Under the pieces are notes generated by a model. The model saw nothing but the letters and a program-made list of their open reading frames with translations. It did no database searches and was not told the DNA's origin. Positions 1 through 12,575 of a stretch of 64,000 nt of DNA are shown piece by piece. The position numbers and the translations under genes are program-made. How positions within the stretch are numbered: position 1 is the first letter of the stretch; every line of letters begins with the position of its first letter. The DNA comes from Sitta carolinensis (taxonomy: Eukaryota > Chordata > Aves > Passeriformes > Sittidae), in NCBI GenBank assembly GCA_032173965.1, contig CM063283.1, forward strand, positions 83,578,743 to 83,642,742, written 5' to 3'.

Positions 1-41
1 CTGCAAAAACTGCATCAGTGGCACAGTGATAATGATAGAGG

Positions 42-46
42 CCAAC
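42..46. repeat. Target site duplication (left copy), CCAAC
   Basis: Five bases directly before the TG of the solo LTR are identical to the five directly after its CA end (606-610). Confidence 0.8.
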
Positions 47-605
47 TGTCCTAGTTTCAGCCAAGGACATGAGGGGTGCAGCCTGGAGCCGGGTGTTCCT
101 ATCTAGGTCATTATTCTATACCCCTATCATTGCTGGGGATAGATATAAGGGATTTGCACTTCTGAGAAGAAGAGTGCATAGCTTCGTGTGGAGAAAAAAG
201 TCACATGCAGAGGGGCCCAAAGCCAAAGTTTTGTCCTTTCCCAGGGGAGAGGGTGGTGAGAGGAGCAGTGTGGTGGTGTTGATACCAACTGAAGGGTTCG
301 TCTGCCGTTGTTTTCCTCATTGTCTTGGGCTTGAGGAAAAAAATTGTGGAAGGAGCATTGGGGTGGTGCTGGCCACTGTCATGTCACGGACTCAGTGGGG
401 ATTTCGCATGTAATCACTCTCTTTTATATGTTGCTGTCATTACAATTGTTGCTGTAACTGGTTTTGGTTTCTTATCTCATTGCTGTTTCCAGAAAATTGT
501 TGTCTCCACCTGTAACCTCTGCCTTTCTCCTCTCTCTTTCACTGGAAGGAATAGGGAGAGAGAAGTGCATGGGGCTTAACTTCCAGCTGAACTTAAACCA
601 CGACA
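47..605 (+). mobile_element. Solo LTR of an avian ERVL-like endogenous retrovirus
   Basis: A 559-bp element begins TGTCCTAGTTTCAGCC and ends TTAAACCACGACA, the TG...CA ends of this avian LTR group. It is bracketed by the same 5-bp direct repeat, CCAAC, at 42-46 and 606-610. Five-base duplications are usual for ERVL-type integrations. The interior fits the family: a possible TATA-like AGATATAAG near 141-149, a T-rich middle at 415-480, and a GGGAGAGAGAAGTGCATGGG stretch before the 3' end. No internal retroviral genes or second LTR are seen, so it is a solo LTR left by recombination. It lies antisense to GABRG3. The open frame at 69-413 inside it is not a gene. Family assignment is from remembered consensus patterns; the ends and duplication are read directly. 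Confidence 0.85.
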
Positions 606-610
606 CCAAC
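606..610. repeat. Target site duplication (right copy), CCAAC
   Basis: This is the right-hand copy of the 5-bp duplication made on insertion of the LTR. The match is exact. Confidence 0.8.
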
Positions 611-1371
611 CCATGAATTGTTTGCTTGCTCTTGGCTTCAATTGACCGAGAACAATTGACTTCCTGCACTAGATGACAAAATTATCATAACTATAGACAT
701 TCAGAGAATGACTGTTTGAATTTTCAGTTTGGAAGAACATCTGTAAAGTCACAAAAGAAATACTGTATTGATTACCATACTACATACTTTATTGTAAATA
801 CTATGGTATTACAGGCTATATATTGAGGTCTTTAGCCTATGATTTAGTTATGCTGTGAATGTCTGGCCTGTAGCAGGGGACTCCTGCAATTGCAGAGAGG
901 GCTTTCCAAGCATGCAAAGGAGTGACTGTGCTTCTGCACCTAGAGGTGTGGTGTATCTTCCTCAATTGTATCAGAACCCCTCTTTCAATAGCTTTCTTAT
1001 ACAAAGGAAATTATAATGAATACTTTAATCTTCTTCCTCCTCCCCTCATTAGGTTTGATACCTGTACCTTATGGAAGCAGAAAGGCAGCTATTCCCACTT
1101 TTTCTTGATATGCCAGAGCTACAGCTTTACCTTGATCTAGCCTCCACAATCTAACAAAGTTTTATGCCTTTCATTTTGCATAAGTTCCTTTTCCCTAGAA
1201 CTTAGTTGGAAGTTGGTCTGGGTGGAAACTGAAGAGAAATCTCAGCTTTAACTCTTTTAAATATGCTAACCTTTTAAAGCTAAGAATCAGTGAAAACAAC
1301 AGAGGAACATTTCATATTCCAGGATTAATGATTCCAATTTTTTTATCTCACTACAAAGCAGGAGAAAACTT

Positions 1372-1418
1372 TGTGTGTGTGTGTGTGTGTGTGTGTGGGG
1401 TGTGTGTGTGTGTGTGTT
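1372..1418. repeat. (GT)n dinucleotide microsatellite
   Basis: This is a run of about 47 bp of GT units interrupted once by GGGG near 1397-1400, which suggests a slippage or substitution interruption. Confidence 0.95.
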
Positions 1419-4109
1419 ATAGTGTGTCAGTTCAGGCCTTCTGACTGGAAAACCCAAGGAAGATTTATAGACACTAACCACAAGCAAGCAGCAAACATAT
1501 TAAAGTGTATCCTGAGCTCATGTATATGAAGAAAGAGTAACTTTTAATAACTTCTCTACACTTTTTGCATTTATGTAATTTTACCAAAATTTGAGGCACT
1601 TTAATCTTATTCTGGCATACCTTCATTGTAAGCTCATTTTTTCAGAAATAAATGCAAATGCAAATCACCTAGGACATCTTTAGTTCCCATACACATTACA
1701 GCAAGAATATAAAATAACTTTGACATGGGTCTATGTGTCTGCATTCAGAATATGGTCTTCAGGAAGGAATTAGCAACTTTTACCTTTTAAAAATATGAAA
1801 GAAAATATATGATATTGTAAATTCTAGGATCTCAAGATTAAGTATTATTCAGATTCATTTGCCTCAATTTAGATATCCAAAACTGAGAGAACTTATCATC
1901 TCAGCTAATCATCTGAGATTATCCTGATAATACTTCTGTGTGTGCTTTTACAATGGGATTCAGCATACTCTAGGAGTTTTCTAGCATGAGTTATATGAAT
2001 CACATTCTGGAGGTGTATATTTTCCTCTGTTTACAAGTAGGGGAGATGCATCTCATCCTCAGAGTCCAAAAATTCAGAGATGGCAAAAATTGGATGTTTA
2101 AATTGCATTCGTTATTTTATTTTCATTCTAGTTCTGTCTGTTCTGTACACTCTCAAAACTTGAGACAGTGCTGGATACAAAGCAATTCAGGTGTATTTTT
2201 GTAGCAATATGGTATGCTCCAGACTCTCATGTATGTAAATAGTCTGGGGAAAAACAGAGCTGATAGCAAAACAAGGAGCGAACCAAGCTGATGGTATAAT
2301 CATACATACTAGTTCAGTATTACATTGCCCTGTATTCCTGCACCAGTGGGATAAAAAAGGACCTAAAGCCCCACCAGATGCCACCTATCACATGAACTTT
2401 TTTTGCAGGGGTACACATGCATGTCTGAGAATTGCACAGAGCAGAAGTTTGGTACACTTAATTTATTTCCTGCTTATGTCTTTAATTAAAGGGAGAAAGA
2501 AGGGACAGAAGGTGCATGTTCAGTGTCACCTTTTGCAGTGAGTTTTCTGTTATCTCTTTGTTCCTGCTCTCCTTACGCCTTGGCTATTTATTTTGGCAAC
2601 AAACAATCTGCCTGCAGCTAGGGTTTTTTAAATTAGTATTATGTCTAATTATAGCAGAAAAGACAAAGAAAAATGTAGAATAAATCCCTTCTATACTCAG
2701 CTCTGCAATACATAATTTAATGCTCTATTTCAAATCACTTGCCTTCATGCACCATAGCCATTGTAATGGGAGTAACAGAGTTGCCCTATAATGGGTAGAA
2801 GAAATGGCATTTGCAGTGTGGATGGTTTTGCTTCATTTGGGTGACATATCCATGCACCCATTCCACCATACTCCAACCACCCATTTGCCTGCCTACAGTT
2901 ACATGGATCCACTGTTGCTTACATACAGATACCTCCATCAGCACTGCTTTATACTTCTTTCTTGAAGCCAACCAGTCTACCTTTTTGTAAGAAATACGTG
3001 TAATTTCTCACACTGCTGATTAGCTGATATTTGCATAGTACTTAACCTGTTATGATTAAATGATTTGCTACAGTGTACAGAAACTGGAATGCTGTGCTAG
3101 AGAATGACATTCAATACATTTACTGCCAGAAAGTGGAATGTGAGATTTCCAGACTGCAAAGGAGAAGACAAAGGAAGAAGGGTTGGAAAAGGAAGAATGT
3201 TGTCAGGGGTTCACACTTGTGAAAGGATTTTAAGTTAAATTTAAAGCACGTACAGTATCAAGAAACAGTGCTTGGTGAAGGGGGGTGGCTTCTTGTTCAC
3301 CAACTGATATTTTTTCTGCTCTGTATTAGATCAGTAAGAAATCTGGGTTTCAGTCTCATGGCAGACATACTGTATTCAAAGAAGGGAGCTGTAGAGTCAC
3401 CAATAAACCTGCCTGTTGTGAATGCCACAAAATCTCTTAACCCACATATGAGTCAGATATAGGTTTTAACACTTCAAATTATTGAATGCTATCCAGAAGC
3501 TGGAGCTTAACATTTTCAGATATTAAAAATATGCCAATTTATGATACACTTCTGATGAAGATGATTCCACAGGTCCCATCTGGTTGGGAACCACTAGTTT
3601 CTCTTTGATGTGAATAAATATTCAGCCAAGATTAGCACTGGAATGAACTGAGCCTACTCTTAAGATTTCAGTCACAATCCTGTATGCATTTTGATATAGA
3701 AGATTTCAAAGAAAGATTAAAAGTATTAATTTTCTTCTTGTATTGCATTTCTTGGTGAACATGAACATGATCAAGGTCAATGAAATATCAAGCAAAGAGT
3801 TTCCAGGTCATGTACAATCATTTTCTCTTTTCTTTTTTTAATAAACCAAAAGGATGGATGAATACACAAAACACAAAGATGTGCTAAGTTAAGCGTGATA
3901 ATGCTAAATTATCCACTTAAAGATGTTGAAATCCAAACTAAACTTAAACCCCAAGTTTTGTGAAGTTTGACTCTTTCTGATACAGATTTTTGATATTTGC
4001 ATTTGATGAAAATGTCTAAATGTACGTGTCAGAAATAAACTCTTTTAATATAGGAAATATCACAAATATATAGAAGATACAAAGAGTACTGTCACTACCA
4101 GTGTTTCTA

Positions 4110-4110
<1 letters not shown>

Positions 4111-4147
<37 letters not shown>

Positions 4148-4148
4148 A

Positions 4149-4188
<40 letters not shown>
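4111..4188. repeat. Compound (CATA)n-(TA)n microsatellite
   Basis: About seven ACAT tetranucleotides are followed by an imperfect TA array to about 4187. The TA part is self-complementary and likely to be unstable and length-polymorphic. Confidence 0.95.
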
Positions 4189-4189
<1 letters not shown>

Positions 4190-5009
4190 AATAGCATGAA
4201 AAATAATTAAGAAATTGAATCTACCAGTATTTTACACAAAAATATCTTGTAAGACCTATGATTGCACTATTTCTTCATTAACTGGTTTAGGATCTTATAC
4301 TAAGGGAAAAAATGTCTTAGTTAAAGCTTTCTACACCTAATGAGAGGTCAAGTTTTCTTCACAAAATTCATACAAAAATTTCTCTTGAATTGTTGTTTTT
4401 CTGGCTACTTTTTTGATCAGTCCATTCAATGAAGTTACAGTATTTTTCAGTTATTGTCTACCATGTCTTGGTAACTGCTTTAAGGTAACGAGCCACCTGC
4501 AATCATGACATAAATATCAGATATGGGGTATTTAGGAAAATTACACTATTTTTAAAGTACGCTCGGATATTCATTGAACTGTGGGTGCTTGGTGGGACAG
4601 AGGAAGGTGCACAGTGCACAAACGTTGTCATGGCAGTATTTTTGATAGAAAACATACTCCTTCAGCTGTATTTGGAGAAATGAATACGAGAGTTTAAAGA
4701 CAAGTTTGCTCTTTCACATGAACTGAGCTTCTTCAGTGCAGACGTGAATACAAAGTGAAAACAGATGGTTGAGAAGCCACTCCAAAGACTGCAGAGGTTT
4801 GGCTGTGGGTCTGTACACTGGTTTATAGAAGTGTTCCTCTTTGAAGCATCTGAACTTACTGTATAACAAGTCCCATACTGCCTTGCTTTGTCTAAGATTA
4901 GATCTGATCCTCTCCTTGTACACAGTTAGCTCTGACAGACAGCACTCCACTCTGCCGAGGAACAGTGAGCAGCACTTCTCACTAGTTTCAGTGTGTGATG
5001 CTACTATGC

Positions 5010-5024
5010 AAAAAAAAAAAAAAA
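5010..5024. repeat. Poly(A) run, 15 bp
   Basis: This is an uninterrupted A15. No retroposon body is recognisable upstream, so it is called only as a homopolymer. Confidence 0.85.
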
Positions 5025-7044
5025 CAGTTAAGAAAAGGCCTTTATTACTTACGAGGTACAGTCCTCATGAGAATCCAACTCATTTCCATTGGCTTCACTG
5101 ACAAATAATGTTTTAATAATGCATGGTCCCGATAGCGCAGTAAAGCTCACACAGAAAGGAAAGATAGAGATGGATTTTTTACCATGAGCAACAGAATAAT
5201 TTAGCAATTCTGAACTTTGTTCCTCAATAATACTGAAAACCAATTTTGTGAAGGTTCCATTTCTGGAGAAATTAAGAAAGGCAGGTGAAAATTTTTTTTA
5301 TATGATGCCAAAATGAAATTGGAGGGTTTAAAATGGTAAGAAAATATACCCTAATTTCCAAGTTGTGCATTATTACTACCATTGTTGTATGTATATATAG
5401 ATATATTCACAGCCTCTTTTGTTATTTTTTATGTATATTTCTTTCACAAATATCCTGTTTTAAATACTTTATCTATGATAATCCCTTATATTTATTTCTG
5501 TCTATATCTGTGATCTCAGTGGCCTGAGGAACTCAGTACATTCCCCGTGAGGAGGTTTATCAGTCTGCTCTCAACACTTTTGGAGGCATTCATACCTGTA
5601 CAGTTAATACTACATTTAAGCTGCACTAGGAACAAGAAGACAAGTGTTTTCTTTCAGCTTTATGTCTCATTCCTAACATCTCTTTGACAGCACAGAAGTA
5701 ATTTCTACACTAACTACCGTGTTGCTTTACATAATAGAATGCAATAGTGAAGAGGCAATATTTGTGATGAAACCTTATTTTCTCTTTTTCTTGTATTAAA
5801 AAATCCCAAAACTTCCAAATAGTTAACAAGGGAAAAAACCACACCAAATCATCTTCAGATAATGGGGCCTTATCTGGCTATGGAACTCCCCTGGAGTTTC
5901 AGAACAAATGCCATTTGTTTTTTGGTTTGTGAGCTATGCATGCGAATACTTTTCTTCCTGGTCATACAAAATGACATATATGGCATATATTATATCATAT
6001 TGAAGTAAAATAAAAACCTTTTGTTAAATCGAAAAGAATTTCATTCCTATATGGAAAATCTACCATACTGGTGATTGGGATTCCTTACTTAGAATATTCA
6101 GAAATTTTCTCACTTTATCTGCAGTGGAATACTTTGGTGTTAAGAATGAAAACAAGTACCCTGTTATTTAATTTTTTAAAATATTAATAGAGGACCTGGC
6201 TGCAGATAAACAAAACCACAGGAATGGATACACAGGGTTCTTCCTGAAATTTCTTGGTGACTGACAGTGCAAGATTTCTTGCCACCTTATAACTCCAGTC
6301 TCCAAAGATACTCAGATATATCCACTGGAGAATCACAGTAAGACAGCTGAAGATATTTCACCCTATACCTCCCCATATCTTTTCTATCCTGCATATTGCC
6401 ACACTTGAAACAGGAAGTAGAAGGATGTATGATTTCTCTGCACCTATTTAAGTATAAATTGTATTCATTTAAACAGCTATTAGAGAAGCAGACATTTAGA
6501 TAAAAACCATCTCAGCAATATTCACAAGAAGAAATTGTCTAAGCCCTTGTAATTTTGGGCTGTCTGAATCCTACTACCTTTAGTGGTTATTTGCCTGTGC
6601 TACTTTAACCATGTTTTAGCTCTTTTTCAGAAAGAACCAGAGCTGTGTTCCTTTTGCATCAAGACTCATTTTTCTTAAATGGTAAGTAAAACCTCCTTTT
6701 CATACCTTCTGAATATGCTGACAAACTCTTGATGAAACATCTTTTTCAACTTCTTCAATTACTCAGCTGTCAATGAGATTCAGCAAGGTTTCAAATTATT
6801 TTCTAAGAGCAGCTGGAGCAATTGTTTGCTGACTGTTTGACTGCCATCTTACACTTATATACAGGGAGATTTAAAATTAAACAGATGACAGTTTCAGAAC
6901 AAATGGAAGGTGGGATTTCTTCCCAAAACATGGTTAAACTAGGTACAGGATATTGTAGATACTAAAAGGTTTTGTAGAGTTTAAAAAGCCACAAGAAAAA
7001 GTCCAGAAGAAAAATGCATAAAGGCTATTAAACACAAAATTATA

Positions 7045-7077
7045 ATCTTTAGCCCAAGATGTCCTTGGGCTAAAGAT
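7045..7077. repeat. Short perfect inverted repeat (14-bp arms, 5-nt loop)
   Basis: The left arm ATCTTTAGCCCAAG (7045-7058) is exactly complementary to CTTGGGCTAAAGAT (7064-7077), with ATGTC between them. Either strand could fold into a hairpin. There is no T-run after it and no other sign of function. Confidence 0.85.
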
Positions 7078-8460
7078 ATGGAAGGGATAGGAGAATGTAC
7101 AGAAGAGAAAATACCACAACTTCTCCATTTTTATACTCTGAGCATTTGGTCTTGGCTACAGTTAGAAACAAGATATGGAGATAGAAATTTGGACTGGTGC
7201 TATATGACCTTTCTTATGTTCATATGCCAGCTGCTAAGTACAATACAGCAGCAAAAACAGGCATAAGAAAGCAATATTTCTAGAGCTCAAAATATCTGGA
7301 AAGATATTCAAATCCCTGCACATGTCCTATTTCATGACAAATCTTGTCCATATTGCCTGTGTGTCATGAACAGAAAATCAGTGAAATTTAAGATTCTGCA
7401 CAGAATTTGTTTATTCTGTATCTGCTTCCATCTTTACAGAATTAATCAGTCACACCAAGGGGCCATTTGTGTTGCTGGATGAAATGGCGACAGCCTAAGA
7501 GCCCAGTAGTAACTCTCATTTTTAAGCAGGGTGTGTCAGCACATAGTGCAATTATTGCATCCTTATTTTACTCATGAAGGTCTACAAATTGAAGATTCTT
7601 AAGGAACAATTCTGAGATTACTATTAGTATTAGTAATAGTATCCACTATTACAGAGCTATAAAACAAGATATACTCAGTTTAGAAAAATGAATTAATTTC
7701 TTTGGTCATGGGGAGTGTGGGCTGGAAATAGTAAAGCTTACCTAAAAAAATCCCTATGTTATGCGCTTGCAAGTGGCAATCCTTCCTTACAGCGTGATAA
7801 GGAATCACAAATTTCTTGGGTCTGGGTCAATCTTCCACATCAAGTCTATCTTATCTTACAAGAGCAAGAAAGTTTTTGCTGTGTATTCCCTCCACTTCTG
7901 TCAAAACTTTGCTTTCAAAAATCTCTCCTGGCTTCAGAAATCCCTATTTAATACATAACTGCTGATGGACTAGACACTAATGCATTATTTATTATTTACA
8001 TTCTTATTACATGCTAGCTTCACCATCCTATCTTTGTGGGTATAAGTGCTTCATGAGGGATTGGCATTTCTTCTGTAGTTTTCTGTTTCATGAAAAGTAA
8101 AAGTCTACGTGCTAAAAACCCCCATAATTCAGTGATCAGAGTGCCTATATTATGCAGGATCAGGAATCTCAATCAAGTGGATTCAACTGTAGCCTGTTAA
8201 AGTATTTCTGAGCTTTACATACACTCTGGGGTTTAGCTGCTGTGTGACAAGAGGATGACTTGACTAAACCCAATTTAAGAATTTCTTGTATAAGCTGATC
8301 CTTTTTACAACAGACAATTCAGGAAAAAAAAAAAAAGAAAAAAAGACTTTTTCATAACCAGCTAGAATCCTCAAGTCTGTTTTGCTCTGACAGTGTTCTC
8401 TCTAACAAGGCATTTTGCTGCAGAAAGCCTTGAAATAAAGTAAGATTTCTCCTCTACTAC

Positions 8461-8580
8461 TACATTAAAAAAACCCCAAAACAAACAAACAAAAAACCCC
8501 CAAACAACCCAAAACCAAACCAAACCAAACCAAACAACCAAAAAAAAAAAAAAAAAAAAAACCAAAACAAAAAACAAAAG
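8461..8580. repeat. A/C-rich low-complexity array with (CCAAA)n and A22
   Basis: About 120 bases are composed almost only of A and C on the plus strand. They include four tandem CCAAA units near 8511-8535 and an A22 run at 8540-8561. The minus strand carries repeated GG and GGGG runs in a T background. I see no transposon body next to it. Confidence 0.9.
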
Positions 8581-8689
8581 ACCAAGATTAGGAGCAACAG
8601 CTGTTGGTGTTATCTGAACATTTTCACAATTTTTTCCTTTAGGTTGATTTTAGTCTGCCCTACAGTCTAAGTGGCATTTCACAGTTGGT

Positions 8690-8990
8690 GTGCCTCTGGT
8701 GTACTGCTGGAACACAGCTCCCAGTTCATCTACAAGGAATCTCATTCGTGTGCCCCGAGCCCGCTCCGTGGTGCGTCCAAAGCACAGTAAGGGGAGAGAA
8801 AAGGGAGAGCTCTGCGGGCCTGAACCAAAAGGCTGATTTAATATAGCCACAGATGTACCAAAGAAGGAAAGCAGGAGATGCTGGAGGATGTGTGTTGACT
8901 TGCTCAGGTGTACAGTTTGCATTGGAGGCGTGGCCACCTCGGAAAACTGGGAAAGGCAGCTTGGCTCTTTCTGCTCCCAGTACACAGATG
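8690..8990. other. GC-richer segment with a CpG cluster inside the intron
   Basis: Eight CpG dinucleotides fall between 8747 and 8941, five of them within 8747-8775, while the surrounding sequence is AT-rich with very few. I recognise no coding sequence: the overlapping open frames on both strands look like chance. It could be a relatively young, still CpG-bearing insertion such as an unfamiliar LTR, or a regulatory element. Confidence 0.45.
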
Positions 8991-11900
8991 TGCTCTGAGG
9001 GCAGCAGAGAGTCTTTGTTCAGGTTGTCCACTTTGAACATACTTTAAGCAGGAATTTCAGGGAGCAAGACCTATACTTGCATACATTCTTGGGACCTTGA
9101 AACACACTGGTTGGCCAGTGGCTTCCTATGACTATCTGTCTCAACAGAGCCTAATAAAATGTTTTAGTAAAAAAAGAATTTATTCTACTGCATGCTTCTT
9201 GGCATCATTGTGAGAAATCTCAAACAGGAGCTCAAACAACTGTATTCTAGTTCTGTTTCCAATCTTTCCAGCAATTACTTGAATCATGGCATAAAAAAAT
9301 ACTTTCAAATTCTGTAAATGATGTCAGCTTTCAAAAGTGCTGCAAGCACTCTGGATTAGATCACAGCTCAAATTACATGGTTAAATTGAAGACAGGGTCA
9401 GCAGAGTCAAAAATCAATACAATGAAACTTGTTAAAAGGAAATGCATTAACTGTGTAGAAAAAGACATGAACATGATTCAAAGCCTATTTTATTTATTCA
9501 CAGTGCCACCCTTTCTGAGAAATACCAAGAAGCTGAAGAGAATCCTTCAGAAAAGTAGAGAGAAAACAGGTTCAAGAGGCATGAGTAAATTATGGATAAA
9601 TTTGATTTTTTTAGTTCTGGAAAAAAACTCAAAACAGTAAAGTTCTATTGAAAGTTGCATAGATTGTAGAACTTCTTCTTGAAGGCTTTTTTTACAGCTG
9701 ATCAAATAAACTTCTGTTAAGGTTTATGTAAGTGTCCTTGAATCCATTTCAAAGCAAAAGGTATTGGATTGCCTCTTGAAATTTTTGCATCTTTACATTT
9801 CTATTCTTTAATATTGTGAAGCACAACTGCCTTTATAAAGAATGGAGACTTTGGGGCTCTCAAAGTCTCCTCACCATCAGAAGCACTTCTGTTCAGCTAT
9901 GAAAAGGTGATATTCCCAGTATATAAATATCTGGAGCTGTTAAAGTGTCTAGAGAAGTAGTCACTAAACAGACGCCAGTTTTTTACTCCTCCTCGGAAGT
10001 TCACTCAGAAATGGTGAAAGAAAAGAAACCTTTTTAGATGAACATTTTGTTAGTATTAGTATTAGGTGATACAGGCTTTTCCAGGGAGAACAAAAGGTTT
10101 GTAATTTACAACACAATTAGTAAGATGCTGAATCAGAGGAGAATGTTTGGGAAGTGGCTAAACGGAGGTCTTCCACTAGCAGATCTTTGTCATTTGAATC
10201 AACTTCATTTATGAAGTTACAGGTAAGTATTCTCTCATAAACAGCCAAAAAATATTTTTACTCCCTTTTTTTTTCTTGGAATCTTTTTTATTCTTACCTA
10301 GGATTTACCATTTGAGTATTAAAATGACAGGAATTTGCAGTGGAGAAAAATGGCAGGAAACTTATGACTTTGTAAAAGAAAGTATTTTTCCCTCTCTATA
10401 TCTGCAGCGAAGCCTTTCTTTCCTGAACAAAATATCTTAGGGATATCTGCTATTTCATAAGAGATGTGAAGTAATCACAGCCAAGGCAAGGATGACTGAT
10501 TGTTTGGTGCCACTCTTGTTGCTAACCTCTGGAGGGGCATTCAGGCTACTAAACAGCGTGTCCCAGTCTGCCAGCATCCCTGCAGCCAGCTTAGTAGGTT
10601 TTGTGTTTGCCAAAGGAAAAAAGGCTTTATAGGGCTCTGGCAATCAGGCAGAGTTGCCATGGTAACTGGAAAAATGGTGGCAAAACATAAAAAAAGCTCT
10701 AATAATACTTTAGGAGTTATTTACCTTTTTATCGCCAATATTCAGTGGTATTGCAGTCTCATTTGTTAACTATTTTCTGTTTCATAAGCTACTGTTGATA
10801 TTACTTGGCCTGCAAGTTCTCTTGCTGAGCTTTAGTGTCCTTGTTAAACAGATTTAACTGATACACTTTCAAAAAATTATATATCAGTACAGAAATTTAC
10901 TCAGTTTTGAGCCTCGTGTACATTTATTGTGATAATTTAATTTTGAAACCAGTTTAACCCTATCAGTTTTAATCTGGAGCATAAACTGAAATAATATGGA
11001 GCAGGCCATCCTAAACAAGGCAAAATTCCTTAATCTGTGATTTTGCTGTTTCCTGCTAACAGTCTTAATTTGCATGGTCAACTTTACAGTTTGGTGATGG
11101 AACTGACAGAGTACATCTCTTTTTGTTGTTGTTCTATTAGGTACCAGACTAGTTCATGATCTCCTGTGTTTCACTTTGTGGGACATGTTTATTTCAAAAC
11201 AAATCTAGTACATAATATCTTGGAAGCAAACCTGGGGAACTTACCCACTATGACCTCATATACCCCTTGAAGAGGTACCCTTGCTGCAAATTGTGTGGAA
11301 TATCCCTACTTAAGAGCAACATTTTCATTGTTCTCAAGGAATATTATAAGCAAAAGTCTATTGACAACCACTGTAATCAAATGACAACTTTCTATAAACA
11401 CAACTACATGACACAATTACTCTAAACGTTCCCTGTGAAAGTTCTTCACATACTGCACATTATAGTTTTAGCTCCAAGAGCTCTGTAACACTTTATTAAA
11501 AACAGACCTCAGAGACACTTCTTAAACAAGAACAGAGAATATTACTCCAGTAAATCAGGTTTCAAACTGTTTTGCAAAGCAGTTAGGCATTAATGAAATT
11601 GTTCCAAAGGTCACTATGTTTAGTTCGATTTCCTGCTAAGTGGAGATGAGAGCTCAGTGAATAATTAATAGCAAATGATTGAATGAATTTCACCTTTCCA
11701 TTGTAGTTACAAACTCTTTCAGCAAGTCACCATAATCTCAAGGATGTTTTGAAATCAGTGCTTGTTTTCTAATGCTTCCTTCTCATGTAGTGTTTGGGTT
11801 GGCCCATCTCTTGGCATTCCAGTGATAGACTCCCCAGCACTTGGGGGCTGCCATGTTCCTTCATCTCTCCTTGCACTGGAAATACAAATCAGCAGCAGTA

Positions 11901-12553
11901 CACATACTGTACCCATGGTAGTGTCACAGCTTATCAATCATACCTGAAGGATGAGAACTAATCATAGAAAAGGAATAAGAACTCGCAGGGGATTTCTGAA
12001 AGTTCTATATTAAATACAGTAGGCCACAGGATGTCATGCATTTGTTCATTGCTTATTTTAGCAGGAAAAGGTTAAAGAAGAATCCAGATAGTTGAGGGGG
12101 CTTGTCTGCAGCTTTAAAGTCTAAAAAAAGAGTGCTGTCACTGCATACGCTGTAATCAATGTTTTTTAAAGCTAAGAGAGCAATTCAGCTGAATGATAAA
12201 ACTGCTTACCACCGTGATTAAACAAAGAACATGCAGTATCTTAAGAGCAGCAGCCCATCAAAATCAACAATTCCAGGCATCAGCAGAGGTTCCAAAAGCC
12301 TTATGATAGACTGGATAACTATATATACAATAAAAATGCTTCTTGAGAAGGAAAGGAGGTGCAGCCTGTGTCCAAGCACCTGCAATAAACCATCAGGAAC
12401 AACTAACTCAGTGAGTCTGAGAGACATCATTGCAACATAAACAGAGTGTATATTTTCTTGGTTGCATACTCCAAACTTCATGTATTATTTATCTGGATTT
12501 CTTCCTATAACACCAAACTCAGTGACCAGTTATGATGTTATATCACATTTGCC

Positions 12554-12575
12554 TTTTTTTTTTTTTTTAAAAAAA
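12554..12575. repeat. T15A7 homopolymer pair
   Basis: Fifteen T are followed directly by seven A. The junction can form a 7-bp self-complementary centre. It is simple low complexity. Confidence 0.85.

Noticed and set aside
69..413. 114-codon open frame on the plus strand
   Set aside because: It lies wholly inside the solo LTR at 47-605, which is non-coding, and has no recognisable domain.
4111..4188. TA array as a replication origin or matrix attachment site
   Set aside because: AT richness alone is not evidence. It is a plain microsatellite.
8650..9040. Overlapping open frames on both strands in the GC-richer segment
   Set aside because: Open frames on both strands of a GC-richer patch are expected from fewer AT-rich stops. 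Neither translation resembles a known protein.
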